Origin: an uncultured Dehalococcoidia bacterium
Lineage (GTDB): Bacteria > Chloroflexota > Dehalococcoidia > Lucifugimonadales > UBA3495
Length of the DNA stretch: 64,000 nt
Direction of reading: 5' to 3'
NCBI GenBank assembly: GCA_951812535.1
Contig: CATOSK010000001.1
Span: 265,365-329,364, forward strand
Part shown: positions 26,645 to 36,300 of the stretch, piece by piece
Position numbering within the stretch: the stretch's first letter is position 1
Layout: each line of letters opens with the position of its first letter
Program-made: the position numbers and the translations under genes
The notes under the pieces: model-generated
What the model was told of the DNA's origin: nothing
The model's database searches: none
What the model saw: only the letters and a program-made list of their open reading frames with translations

Positions 26645-27997
26645 ATGCAACTCCGCAATCTGCCCAGTGTTGACGCGGTCTTGGCCCACCCGGACATGAC
26701 CGCATTGCTGGCCGTCTACCGTCGTGACTGGGTCGTCGGATTGGTGAGACGGCGGCTGGACGAAGTGAGGGTGGCGGTCCGTGCCGGCGCGGACGCCCCG
26801 GATACCCAATCGGTCGCGTGGTCGGTATCCCGGACAGTCGGGGAAATGACTACCCCCGCGCCGCAGCGTGTGATCAACGCTACCGGAGTGGTAATTCACA
26901 CCAACCTGGGTAGGGCCCCACTGAGCGAGGCTGCGATGCAGGCTGCGGCTCAAGCGGCCTTGGGGTATTCGGACCTCGAGATGGACATAACCACTGGACG
27001 ACGCGGGTCCCGCCAGGCCCACCTTCAAGCTCTCCTTCGCGAACTCACCGGGGCCGAGGCCGCGCTTGTCGTCAACAACAACGCATCAGCGGTCCTGTTG
27101 GGATTGTCGGCTTTGGCTGCCGGAAAAGAGGTCATCGTTTCCCGGGCGGAAGCCATCGAGATCGGCGGCGGTTTCCGCATCCCCGACGTGCTCCGGCAGA
27201 GCGGTGGCATCCTGGTGGATGTCGGGACAACCAACCGCACCTACGTCCGTGACTACTCCGAGGCCATTAACGAAAATACCGGGGCTATGGTCAAGGCCCA
27301 TGCCAGCAACTTCCGCGTTGAAGGCTTCACCGCCGCGGTATCTTCCGAGGAACTGGTCGAGCTGGGCAGGGAACGGGGTGTTCCGGTTCTGAACGACGTT
27401 GGCAGCGGTTGCCTTATGGACTGCGAAAAATACGGCTTGGCCCACGAACCTACTCCCCAGGAGAGCGTCGCCGCGGGAGTCGGCTTGACCTTCTTTTCGG
27501 GAGATAAGCTCTTGGGTGGCCCTCAGGCCGGGATCGTCGTGGGCAAGCGGGACCTCGTGCAGCAACTGGAGCGTCATCCGTTGGCCCGCGCCTTCCGCAT
27601 CGACAAGATGAGCCTCGCCAGTCTTACCACCACACTGACCCATTACCTCAAGCGGGAAGCCGAACAGGAGATACCCATCTGGCGGATGATTTCCGCCTCC
27701 GAACAATCCGTTAGGGCGCGCGCTGAACAATGGGTATCCCAGCTCGAGGCTCCCGTTGAAATCGTGCCCACCCGGTCGGCGATAGGCGGAGGCAGCCTGC
27801 CCGGTGAGACCCTGCCCAGCTGGGCGGTGGCGCTTGACGGCCCCGGGGCCGATTTGCTGATGCGTCGTCTTCGTAAGTGTGATCCTCCCGTCATCGCCCG
27901 CGTCGAGACGGACAAGGTGCTCCTTGACCCCAGGACCGTGCTTCCGGAAGAGGATGGGCCTATGCTTCGGGGGTTGTGCTTTGCCTTGGCCGGGTAA
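26645..27997 (+). CDS. selA: L-seryl-tRNA(Sec) selenium transferase
   Basis: 450 residues. PLP enzyme that converts Ser-tRNA(Sec) to Sec-tRNA(Sec) using selenophosphate. Starts at the family-typical LRNLPSVDAVL; an upstream in-frame ATG would add 30 unrelated residues and precede the promoter. Signature VINATGVVIHTNLGRAPL (about 76-93), ASAVLLGLSALAAG, NDVGSGCL (about 250-257) and the PLP lysine K288 in FSGDKLLGGPQAG. A normal intact gene, so the organism probably makes selenocysteine. selB, usually next to selA, is not here; an alpha/beta-hydrolase follows after 120 bases. Pairs functionally with the tRNA-Sec at 63.6 kb and the UGA-containing gene at 11.1 kb. Confidence 0.96.
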   Translation: MQLRNLPSVDAVLAHPDMTALLAVYRRDWVVGLVRRRLDEVRVAVRAGADAPDTQSVAWSVSRTVGEMTTPAPQRVINATGVVIHTNLGRAPLSEAAMQAAAQAALGYSDLEMDITTGRRGSRQAHLQALLRELTGAEAALVVNNNASAVLLGLSALAAGKEVIVSRAEAIEIGGGFRIPDVLRQSGGILVDVGTTNRTYVRDYSEAINENTGAMVKAHASNFRVEGFTAAVSSEELVELGRERGVPVLNDVGSGCLMDCEKYGLAHEPTPQESVAAGVGLTFFSGDKLLGGPQAGIVVGKRDLVQQLERHPLARAFRIDKMSLASLTTTLTHYLKREAEQEIPIWRMISASEQSVRARAEQWVSQLEAPVEIVPTRSAIGGGSLPGETLPSWAVALDGPGADLLMRRLRKCDPPVIARVETDKVLLDPRTVLPEEDGPMLRGLCFALAG

Positions 27998-28117
27998 CCC
28001 TGAATACGGCTGGGGAATGGAACGGATGGGGACCGCCGTCGCTGCCCCCGTTCCGCTGACAACGCGGACTGGGAGTAGCCGTGGCCTTCTCGCGGGAAGG
28101 CTCAGGAAGGCCGTCAA

Positions 28118-28873
28118 GTGACTGATTTCCTGTTGGTCCATGGGGCCGGTCAGGGAGCCTGGGCCTGGGGCAAGGTCTGGGGATACATGACCGCTCCGCA
28201 GACTCACCCTCCCCGGCTGTACGCGCATACGCCTGTGGGAAAGGTCTATCCCATGGATTTGCCCGGCCATGGTGAAGACAGTGACGGGGATACTTCCTCG
28301 GTCGTTCTGGATGAATGCGTTCAGGCGATTGTTCGGACCATGGAGCGTCAGTCCCTGAACGATGTTGTACTCGTGGGGCACGGAGTCGGGGGCGGGTTGG
28401 TGCTTCATGCTGCGGGACAGCTTCCTACCCCTCCGAAAAGAGTGGTGTTGCTTGGTGGAATCGTTCCCCCACCCGGTGGCACGATGATCTCAGAAATCGT
28501 GATGCCCTTGCGCTGGACATTCTCGTTTTTGAAATACTGGAACGGCCTTATCGGTCAGGAACTCAAGCTGCCCGGTGGGGCTGTCACTCGCTATCTGTGC
28601 AACGGGATGGACCCGATGGCGGTGGTCCAGATGGTCGGCTTCATGGGACCCTTGCCTGCTCAGGTACTCCAGGCGAAAATGCCTGAAATCCCGTCACTGA
28701 CTTGTCCGGTTTCCTACGTGGTTCTATCCCGGAGCAGGGTGGTCCCTCCCGTGAACCAGCGGCGCATGGCGGATCGCCTCGTCCCTTCCGATGTCCTGGA
28801 AATGGACACCTGCCATCAGGTGGTGCATCACCGGCCAAGGGAACTTGCCGACCTTCTGATGTCATTCACCTGA
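28118..28873 (+). CDS. Alpha/beta-hydrolase-fold protein lacking the usual serine nucleophile
   Basis: 251 residues. Starts with LLVHGAGQGAWAW (oxyanion region), has DLPGHGEDSD and the elbow LVGHGVGGGLVLH. In active members the elbow is GHSxGG; here residue 89 is Gly in place of Ser, so the standard hydrolase mechanism is not available. A histidine is conserved near the C-terminus (DTCHQVVHH). GTG start; CAAG-rich upstream region without a strong SD. A binding or non-hydrolytic role, or a relaxed duplicate, is possible. Related in style to plant/bacterial methylesterase-like proteins of the HNL family. Confidence 0.85.
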   Translation: MTDFLLVHGAGQGAWAWGKVWGYMTAPQTHPPRLYAHTPVGKVYPMDLPGHGEDSDGDTSSVVLDECVQAIVRTMERQSLNDVVLVGHGVGGGLVLHAAGQLPTPPKRVVLLGGIVPPPGGTMISEIVMPLRWTFSFLKYWNGLIGQELKLPGGAVTRYLCNGMDPMAVVQMVGFMGPLPAQVLQAKMPEIPSLTCPVSYVVLSRSRVVPPVNQRRMADRLVPSDVLEMDTCHQVVHHRPRELADLLMSFT

Positions 28874-28901
28874 ACGAAGACGTCCACCCCTCCTGCTGTG
28901 C

Positions 28902-28907
28902 TAGACT
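28902..28907 (+). promoter_or_regulatory. Extended -10 (TGCTAGACT) giving a leaderless EndoQ-like mRNA
   Basis: TAGACT preceded by TGC ends 7 bases before the ATG at 28915, so transcription would begin at or next to the start codon. No SD is present. Confidence 0.45.
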
Positions 28908-28914
28908 GGCCGAA

Positions 28915-30174
28915 ATGGCCTATTTCGCCGACCTGCATCTTCATTCTCCCTACGCCTACGCCACCAGCAAATCACTGACCCTTGAGAACTTGGCCGCTTG
29001 GGCCGGGCTCAAAGGACTGGACCTGCTGGCTACTGGCGACTTCACCCATCCCGTCTGGATTGGGGAACTGCAAGAGAAGCTGAAGCCGGCGGGTGAAGCC
29101 GAGGGTTTGTACCAGTTTGGCGGCGTCAATTTCGTTCTCGGAACCGAAGTCAGTTGCGTCTACCGCCAGGCCGGGAGTCACCGCCGCATCCACATCCTCC
29201 TCTTCGCCCCCAGTCTCGAGACCGCAGCGCGGCTGGCCGAAGCACTGGCGGTTTACGGGAAACTTGACCTCGACGGGCGGCCCACACTGGGAATATCTGC
29301 TCGTGACCTGGCAGAGTTGGTCCTGGGCGTTGACTCTGAGTGCCTGGTCATCCCTGCTCATGCTTGGACCCCCTGGTACGGGCTATTCGGCTCCAGGTCT
29401 GGCTTCGACAGCCTTTCCGAATGCTTCCTCGACATGACTCCTGCCATCCGGGCCATTGAGACCGGTCTGTCCAGTGATCCGGCCATGAACTGGGGAGTCG
29501 ATGAGCTTTCCGACATCACGATTCTTTCCTTCTCCGACGCCCACTCCCTTCCCAAGCTGGCCAGGGAGGCGACCGCCTTCGACGGCCCTCTGACCTTCAG
29601 CGGGTTGACCAATGCTATTGCCATGAATGGCGTGGCGTTCACCGTCGAGTTCTATCCCGAGGAGGGCAAATACCACTACGACGGCCACCGGAAATGCGGC
29701 GTCAGCCGTGCCCCGGATCTCAGCGATCCTGGCTTTGAGACCTGCCCGGTATGCCGCCGTCCTTTGACTCTCGGTGTTCTTCACCGGATCAAGGCCTTGT
29801 CGCGCCGGAACGCGGAGGCTCATTTCGGAGAAGACGGGTTCATCCATTCCCCAGACGGCAGGCCCCCCTTCATCCGTTTGGTCCCGCTGCAGGAACTGAT
29901 AGCGCAGGTATTGGGACGTGGCGTTGGAACCAGGGCAGTGCAGACGACCTATATGAAGGTAGTACAGGAATTGGGCAGCGAGCTGGACGCCCTCATCAGC
30001 GGTTCCTTCCAGGATCTTGAGACAACCGCTGGGAGCGCCATTGCAGATGCGGTACTGCGTTCAAGGGCCGGTGAAATCCAGGTGGAACCGGGCTATGACG
30101 GGGTGTTCGGGAAAGTATCGCTTCCGAATCGGGACAGCGCATTGTCGCCCGATTTCCAGCCAGAGTTGCTTTAG
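28915..30174 (+). CDS. Endonuclease Q-like PHP-domain protein
   Basis: 419 residues. N-terminal PHP metal-dependent phosphoesterase domain (YFADLHLHSPYAYATS, H8/H10; ATGDFTHP; GTEVSCVY; IPAHAWTPWYG; FSDAHSLPKL), then a treble-clef-like zinc site with C261 and C277-P-V-C280, then a C-terminal helical region. This is the layout of EndoQ, first described in archaea, which nicks DNA 5' of deaminated bases and abasic sites, and of its bacterial homologues. An in-frame upstream start overlapping the hydrolase gene was rejected because homologous sequence begins at the ATG. Activity on deaminated DNA is inferred from the family. Confidence 0.85.
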   Translation: MAYFADLHLHSPYAYATSKSLTLENLAAWAGLKGLDLLATGDFTHPVWIGELQEKLKPAGEAEGLYQFGGVNFVLGTEVSCVYRQAGSHRRIHILLFAPSLETAARLAEALAVYGKLDLDGRPTLGISARDLAELVLGVDSECLVIPAHAWTPWYGLFGSRSGFDSLSECFLDMTPAIRAIETGLSSDPAMNWGVDELSDITILSFSDAHSLPKLAREATAFDGPLTFSGLTNAIAMNGVAFTVEFYPEEGKYHYDGHRKCGVSRAPDLSDPGFETCPVCRRPLTLGVLHRIKALSRRNAEAHFGEDGFIHSPDGRPPFIRLVPLQELIAQVLGRGVGTRAVQTTYMKVVQELGSELDALISGSFQDLETTAGSAIADAVLRSRAGEIQVEPGYDGVFGKVSLPNRDSALSPDFQPELL

Positions 30175-30185
30175 CCCCTATCTCA

Positions 30186-30230
30186 AGAGTCCCTTCCCCT
30201 TGATGGGGGAAGGTTAGCAGGGGGGTGACG
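30186..30230. repeat. GC-rich palindrome, family D
   Basis: CCTTCCCC (30192-30199), six-base loop, GGGGAAGG, followed by TTAGCAGGGGGGTGACGG. A related unit in reverse orientation is near 47330-47356. Located in the 225-base gap before rimI. Confidence 0.6.
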
Positions 30231-30343
30231 GGCTGGTGCAGAATTGTCGCGCCACGCAACTCCGAAATTCAAGATGGTTTTGCGATAGTTTCTTAGCCCC
30301 TTCCGGTCCTCTGGTAGTCCGGGTCAGCTCCAGGGTACTGTGC

Positions 30344-30349
30344 TACAAT
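30344..30349 (+). promoter_or_regulatory. Extended -10 (TGCTACAAT) for the GNAT gene
   Basis: TACAAT preceded by TGC, 50 bases before the ATG at 30400; no -35. Confidence 0.45.
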
Positions 30350-30399
30350 TGGGCCTCCATTCAACCCCAATCCTGCCGGTCGTTCCTTCCGGCCATTAA

Positions 30400-31092
30400 A
30401 TGGAGGAACCCCCGGCCTTCAGTGAATTTACTGATAGCGTTATGGACATTGCCCTCAGGCGGATGCGGGCCGAAGACGTCTCCCAAGTCGCAGATATCGA
30501 AAGGGAAGCTTTCGCGCCCCTGTCTCTAGGCACTCCCTTCAAGCGGGACCTGAACAACCGTTACGTTCGTTACCTGGTGGCCCACTGGCCGGACAACTCC
30601 CCTGAACCGTCCGAAGAGCCGGAAGTGCCGCCGGATAGCCCGCCCCAATCGTCCATCTGGGGCCGGGTGGTCAGGACCGTTCAGGGCGTCGTCAGACGGG
30701 ATGAATCTCCTGCGCCCGGGGAAGACATCGTCGGCTACGTGGGCATGTGGTTCCAGGGCAACGAAGCCCACATTACCGAGATTGCTGTCCGGCATGACCT
30801 GCGCGGGAACGGCCTCGGAGAGTTGCTCCTGATAGGCTCCGTCCGGGCCGCGGTCGAAAACGGATCCTCGGTTGTGACCCTCGAAGTGCGCGTATCCAAC
30901 TTCATAGCCCAGCGGTTGTACGAAAAATACGGGTTTAAGACTGCGGGCGTGCGGAAGGGCTATTACACCAACAATCGGGAAGATGCTCTGATAATGACCA
31001 CCAGCCCGGTGCACACTGACGATTACCAGAAGTTGTTCGCGTCTCTACAAAACTCCTTCACCGTCCGCTACGGGAAGATCACCCTCTTGTAG
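30400..31092 (+). CDS. rimI: GNAT acetyltransferase, RimI-like, with an N-terminal insertion
   Basis: 230 residues, longer than RimI (about 150). The fold starts at DIALRRMRAEDVSQVADIE, then about 55 Pro/Glu/Ser-rich residues are inserted (residues ~62-110) before GYVGMWFQGNEAHITEIAVR. Acetyl-CoA-binding motif A is RGNGLGELLL, and the C-terminal segment NFIAQRLYEKYGFKTAGVRKGYY with TNNREDALIMT is typical for RimI, which acetylates ribosomal protein S18 or other N-termini. ATG at 30442 (MDIAL...) is an equally good start; neither has an SD. Confidence 0.85.
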   Translation: MEEPPAFSEFTDSVMDIALRRMRAEDVSQVADIEREAFAPLSLGTPFKRDLNNRYVRYLVAHWPDNSPEPSEEPEVPPDSPPQSSIWGRVVRTVQGVVRRDESPAPGEDIVGYVGMWFQGNEAHITEIAVRHDLRGNGLGELLLIGSVRAAVENGSSVVTLEVRVSNFIAQRLYEKYGFKTAGVRKGYYTNNREDALIMTTSPVHTDDYQKLFASLQNSFTVRYGKITLL

Positions 31093-31187
31093 CAACGGCC
31101 GCCATCGCACTCCAGTTCCGGCGAGGAGGGTTGCTTCGCCCCAAAACGTCTTGGATTGTCGGGCGTCCTGCTGGCGGTTCGGTTTGG

Positions 31188-31216
31188 TTGACCGCCCCAA
31201 GTGCCGTTGTTAGAAT
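31188..31216 (+). promoter_or_regulatory. Sigma-70-type promoter TTGACC-N17-TAGAAT for the coaE operon
   Basis: Near-consensus -35 and -10 with exactly 17 bases between, ending 29 bases before the coaE ATG. The best two-box promoter in the window; it would drive coaE, the MoxR ATPase, the Nudix and the VWA genes. Confidence 0.7.
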
Positions 31217-31245
31217 GGGCAGGTTGTTTTCTCCTTGGGGATCAT

Positions 31246-31857
31246 ATGATCGTTATCGGTTTGACTGGTGGAATCGGGACCGGAAAGAGCGAGGTCGCCC
31301 GCATCCTGGAAGAACTTGGGGCGGTAATCATAGATGCCGACCAGGTGGGTCATGAGGCATATACTCCCCATTCAGCGACCTGGTCGGAAGTAGTGGCCGC
31401 GTTTGGCCCCGATATTCTTGGAGACAACCAGGAGATTGACCGCCGGAAGTTGGGTTCCATCGTTTTTTCCGACCCTGCCCAGTTGGAGCGGCTCAACGGG
31501 ATTATGCATCCACAGATGGCCCGCATGGTGTCCGAAAAAGTAGAAAATTTCCGCACCAGCGGAAAGCGGGTGGTCGTGGTGGAAGCAGCCGTGTTGTTTG
31601 AGGCCGGCTGGGACCGCCTCGTCGACGAAGTTTGGTCGACCTCGGCCCCGGAAGACACGGTCGTGGCCCGCCTGATGTCCCGCAACGGCATGGCCGAGCA
31701 GGAAGCCCGCAATCGGATCAACTCCCAGATGTCCGCTAGTGAGAGGGCCCGGCGGTCCCAGGCAATAGTAGATAATTCAGGGGATATCGACCACCTCGAA
31801 TCGGTGGTCCGGAACCTTTGGCACACTAGAGTCGAAGAAAAAGTTGGGAAAGAATAA
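31246..31857 (+). CDS. coaE: Dephospho-CoA kinase
   Basis: 203 residues. Phosphorylates dephospho-CoA, the last step of coenzyme A synthesis. P-loop GGIGTGKS at 8-15, [11 protein letters not shown] (about 34-44, substrate and metal site), and a later [31 protein letters not shown] lid arginines. Start at ATG 31246, not at earlier in-frame codons that would lie inside the promoter. The stop overlaps the MoxR gene start by one base (TAATG). The next-but-one gene is a CoA-pyrophosphatase-type Nudix, so CoA metabolism is a theme of the operon. Confidence 0.95.
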   Translation: MIVIGLTGGIGTGKSEVARILEELGAVIIDADQVGHEAYTPHSATWSEVVAAFGPDILGDNQEIDRRKLGSIVFSDPAQLERLNGIMHPQMARMVSEKVENFRTSGKRVVVVEAAVLFEAGWDRLVDEVWSTSAPEDTVVARLMSRNGMAEQEARNRINSQMSASERARRSQAIVDNSGDIDHLESVVRNLWHTRVEEKVGKE

Positions 31858-32753
31858 TGGTTGATACGGCTGAGCCTCATTTCAAAGAGTACGCAATCGA
31901 AGAATTCCTGGTCCGCAGCGAACCCTATTACCGAGCGGTCGGCGACGAAATGGATCTGTTTGAGGCTGCTTATCAGCAGCACATTCCGGTGCTCCTCAAG
32001 GGTCCTACCGGCTGCGGTAAGACCAGGTTCGTCGAGTACATGGCGTGGAAGCTTGGCCGGCCGTTGACCGTCATCAAGGACAACGATAGTGTCCAGCCTA
32101 TGAGCGAAGGGGAAGTGCGTGTGCCCCTCGTTACCATTGCTTGTCACGAGGACTTGACCGCCAGCGACCTCGTCGGACGGTACCTCTTGGACTCAGAGGG
32201 AACCCGTTGGATCGATGGTCCCATGACCCGCGCGGTGAAGGCAGGGGCGATCCTGTACCTTGACGAAGTGGTCGAGGCCCGCAAGGACACCACGGTGTTG
32301 ATTCACCCCCTGACCGACCACCGTCGAATCCTTCCGGTGGAGAAGACCGGCTCCATCATTGAAGCGGATGACCGGTTCCTGCTTTGCATTTCCTACAATC
32401 CGCACTACCAGAGTGCGTTGAAGGATTTGAAACACAGCACCCGCCAGCGGTTCATTTCAGTCGAGTTCGACTATCCCCCGGCGGATGTGGAAGCCGAGAT
32501 CGTCCAGCGGGAAAGCGGGTGTAACGAGGAGCAGGCAGCCTCTTTGGCCAAGCTCGGGGAAAAAGTCAGGAACCTTCGGGAGCATGGGTTGGCCGAGGGG
32601 GCCAGCACCAGGCTGCTTATCTACGCCGGACGTTTGATGACCGAAGGTATTCCGGCCCGCCGAGCATGTCAGGTAGCCATCGTTTGGACGTTGACTGACG
32701 AACTCGAGCTGCAACGCAGCATCGAAGAGGTCGTTTCGTCCATCTTCGAATAG
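31857..32753 (+). CDS. MoxR-type AAA+ ATPase, CbbQ/NorQ-like
   Basis: 298 residues. Walker A GPTGCGKT at 49-56, Walker B AILYLDEV with D136/E137, sensor-type SYNPHY and an arginine-finger region [11 protein letters not shown]. CbbQ/NorQ/GvpN proteins pair with a large VWA protein and use ATP to remodel a target enzyme (Rubisco, NO reductase and others). Here the VWA partner is two genes downstream (33352), with a Nudix gene between. The target is unknown since no CbbL, NorB or similar gene is near. Coupled to coaE by a one-base overlap. Confidence 0.9.
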   Translation: MVDTAEPHFKEYAIEEFLVRSEPYYRAVGDEMDLFEAAYQQHIPVLLKGPTGCGKTRFVEYMAWKLGRPLTVIKDNDSVQPMSEGEVRVPLVTIACHEDLTASDLVGRYLLDSEGTRWIDGPMTRAVKAGAILYLDEVVEARKDTTVLIHPLTDHRRILPVEKTGSIIEADDRFLLCISYNPHYQSALKDLKHSTRQRFISVEFDYPPADVEAEIVQRESGCNEEQAASLAKLGEKVRNLREHGLAEGASTRLLIYAGRLMTEGIPARRACQVAIVWTLTDELELQRSIEEVVSSIFE

Positions 32754-32761
32754 GGGTTTCG

Positions 32762-33337
32762 ATGGCCCTTTCTGCGCTGGACACCGTAGCGCAAGCCTTG
32801 GAGGGGAGGGTTAACCGCATCGTTTCCGACCCTTCCCTGATGCCGGCCGCGGTGATGATCCTGCTCTATCCGAAGGATGGGGAGTACTGTGTCCTTCTGA
32901 ACGAGCGGTCCCAGGAAGTCGAGCACCACAAGGGAGAGATTTCCTTCCCGGGTGGGGCAAGGGACCCTGAGGACGTGGACCTAGTGGATACCGCCCTCCG
33001 GGAAACTGAAGAGGAAATGGGGATCGCCCGCGGCGATATTAAGTTGCTTGGGAGACTGGACGATATCGTGACCCGAACTGATTTCTCGGTCGCCGTATTC
33101 GTCGGGACTATCCCATATCCCTATGCCTTCAACCCAAGCCCAATAGAAATCGCCGACGTCCTCGAAGTACCGGTGTCCGCATTGCTCGATCCCGCCAACC
33201 ACCGTTACGAAACGAGACTGGCTGACGGGCAACCCGAAACGGTGGTGTCCTACACCCACGAAGAACACCTCGTTTTCGGGGCGACCGCCAGAATCCTCGA
33301 TCAGTTTCTGGAAACTGTCGGGGAAGGACTCACTTAA
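32762..33337 (+). CDS. Nudix hydrolase, CoA-pyrophosphatase type
   Basis: 191 residues. Nudix box of the CoAse subfamily: FPGGARDPED with the ALRETEEEMGI helix, two residues longer between the halves than the generic box, as in CoA pyrophosphatases (NUDT7/8, YeaB), and the upstream LNERSQEVEHHKGEISFPGG resembles the UPF0035 signature. Would hydrolyse CoA to phosphopantetheine and 3',5'-ADP. ATG 9 bases after the MoxR stop. Its presence two genes after coaE gives a synthesis and a degradation enzyme for CoA in one operon. Confidence 0.88.
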   Translation: MALSALDTVAQALEGRVNRIVSDPSLMPAAVMILLYPKDGEYCVLLNERSQEVEHHKGEISFPGGARDPEDVDLVDTALRETEEEMGIARGDIKLLGRLDDIVTRTDFSVAVFVGTIPYPYAFNPSPIEIADVLEVPVSALLDPANHRYETRLADGQPETVVSYTHEEHLVFGATARILDQFLETVGEGLT

Positions 33338-33351
33338 GGAGGGAACCTGTT

Positions 33352-36300
33352 TTGAGCAACGATCCTCTTTTTGAAATCGAGTCGGAACTGGGCAAACTCC
33401 CTCCCGCTGTCACGGAGGCATACCGCGAGGTATCGCCCGACATGGGGGAGTCCTTCAACGACGAAGAACTGACCCTGTGGGCTAGGGAAGGGTCCACTAT
33501 CGGCGCCCACACCGTGCGGTCTTGGGAATCGGCGGTTGAATACTACCGGGTAAGCCCCAGCGTGGCCCGGGCCCTGGCTTTCCCCTCTTTCATGCAATGG
33601 GCCCGCTGTGGTACCTACCTCGCCCAGGATTCCCCTTCCCTCGCGGTTTCCTTCTTTCGGGCCAGTCCGTCTATCGTAGGCAACCTCAGGCCCCAGTACA
33701 TTCCACGCTGGGCTGGTTTGGGCCGCAGCTTGTACAAGGGGACTTGGAAGTCCAGCACCCTGGCATCCAAGTTCTTCGAAGTGAGCCCCGACCTCATTCG
33801 AAGTTTGCCCTTCTGGGACGTGGAAGTATTCGCTTCCCTCATCGAGGCCCTGTCCTACAAGTCCTACGATGTCGCTATGGAGTGCCTTTCCCTTGGGCGG
33901 GATGTGCTGCCGGGTATGGGCCGGGAACGGGAAGCGTTCCTGTCCATGTGCCGTGCTTTGTCCGAGGGAAGTTGGCGGGAAGTCAAGAGCTGCCTGGAAG
34001 TCGTCCCCCGCGCCCTCCAGCAGGTCGATGATGGACAGACCGGTCGCTTTTTGAAGCTTGGCGAGCGGATGGCCAAGGTTGGCTTGCGGGAGACTTCCCG
34101 CTTTCTGGCTGATGGGACCCAGGCTCTGGCTTCCGTTCCTCAGGGCTCTCAGGCTCACATTCTCGACCTCTCCGAGGGATTGCTGGCCATATCCCCGGAC
34201 GCGGTTCCACCGTTCCTGCGAAGTCTGAACGGCGTCCTGAACCGCATCACGATGAACCAGTTGGATGTCTGGTTCCAGCAGGGCGTTGACCTTGTCAAGG
34301 AAAACCCGGAGAGTGGGATAGCCTTCTTCAAGGTGGAATCCAACACCTCTGAGGGTTTGCTGGAAACCCTGTCTTCCAGCCTGGAACTGGACCGCGTCAA
34401 GGGTGTGGTCAAGCTTTATTGCAGCGCCTTGGCCGGCTCCACGATGGAGGTGATGAACACCCAGGAACTAGTGAACAAGAACATCGGCTGGGTGGACGAA
34501 GACACCGCTTCCACCGATGGGACTAAGGTCTTCCTGCCTCCGGTTGTGGACCACTATCCCAATAAGGACGAGAACTTCTCTTGGTTTAAAGTCGTCGCCA
34601 CTCACCAGGTTGGGCACCTGGAATTCGGCAGCTTCCAGTTCGAGTTCAACAAGCCAGCCAGTCAGTTCGAGGAGCAGCGCAGGCCGGAGTTGGAACGCCG
34701 AAGGGCAGAACAAATGGCCGCCCTGATGCAGGAATTGGCTGATTCGCCCGAGCTGGATAACTCGACCCATGCCTACACCGACATAGGGCGCTTCCTCAAC
34801 CTGTTCGATGACAGGAAACTGGCCTTCGACCTGTTCACCGTTCTGGAAGACTGTCGGCTGGACTTCCGCATCAAGGTTGAATATCCCGGAATAAGGCGGG
34901 CGTCGGAGCGTGTCCAGATTGAAGCCAGGTCCGGACGTCCCGATATCCGCGAGCTTCCCATGCAGGAAGCTATGGTAGAGCTGCTTATCCACATGTCCTT
35001 GGAGCAGTTCACCGATCTTCCCGTGCCGGTCCAGCTCCAGGAGGAAGCCGAAATGCTGGCCCGTATCCTGCATACGTTGCGGGTGGCGGAGGCTTCGGTG
35101 GAAGACACGACCGAAGCGACGCTGCGGGCATACGAGATCATTTCGAAGCTGGCCAATCAGCAGGAGCCGGAAGACCAGTTTGAGCCTCAGGACTTGGACG
35201 ATCCAGGCGAGTTCTCTGAGGAGGAGTACGAATCCCTGCTGGATAAGCTGCGGTCGGGCCAGCAGGAATCTGAGGGAGATAGCGGCGAAGGAGACCCGTA
35301 CCAGTCCCCTGAGCCAGTGGACTACCGCGGCGACTTCAAGCCGGAAATGGTTCAACTTCTTACCAAACTCCAGAGCGAGCAGGGACAAAACGCTGAGGGA
35401 GAGCCCCTGTCCCAGGAAGAGCTGGAGCAATTGCTCCAGGACAGCGCGGAGTTGGAGTTGGACGCCGAGCAGGGCGACACCAACAACAGCACCACTACCT
35501 TTGCCCAGAACATCATGAAGGAAGCCGGAATGCCGCCCCCTGACTCCAACCCAGGTGAGGGTTACGGCCCCTTGTTGAACGACGGCGAGCAGGGCGGAGA
35601 GCTCGAAGCCAGGGAACCCAAGACCTATGTCTACGACGAGTGGGACTTCCGCGCCGGCGACTATAAGCCCCGTTGGTGTATCGTCAAGGAGAAGACCCTC
35701 GACGAAGGAGACACCACCTTCTACAACGACTCTCTCCGCAGCTACAACTCATTGCTGAACCACGTTAAGCGGCAGTTTGAGTTGATAATGCCGGAGACCT
35801 TCCGCAAGACTTACCGCTTGATCGACGGCGAGGACATCGACCTGAACGCCGCGTTGGAAGCTTGGTGCGACCTGCGGATGAACGTCCCGCCCGACGAGAA
35901 GATTTACTGGCGCCGTAACAAGATTCTCCGCGATGTGGCGGTGGTATTCCTGCTGGACATGAGCGCCTCTACCGCCGAAGCCATCGACGAGGGACGGCAC
36001 ACCGTGGACGACCGGGACGCCCCCGACGATCCGGTGGAGTACATGGTTTGGCTTCGCCGCCGACGGGAAGGACTGGTGCGTCGGCACTACAAGCGCATCA
36101 TTGACCTCGAGAAGGAGAGCACCGCGCTCCTGATTCAGGCCCTCGAATCCATCGGTGACACCTACGGCATCTACGGTTTCTCTGGCTACGGCCGCGAGAA
36201 CGTAGAATTCTACGTCATCAAGGACATCAACGAACAGTTCAACGAGAAGATCAAGCGGCGGATCGACAAGATCACCCCCCTCCATGCCACGCGCATGGGG

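Noticed and set aside
28702..28914. Longer start for the EndoQ-like gene inside the hydrolase gene
   Set aside because: The added residues overlap the upstream gene in another frame, show no family similarity, and a -10 box lies right before the ATG at 28915.
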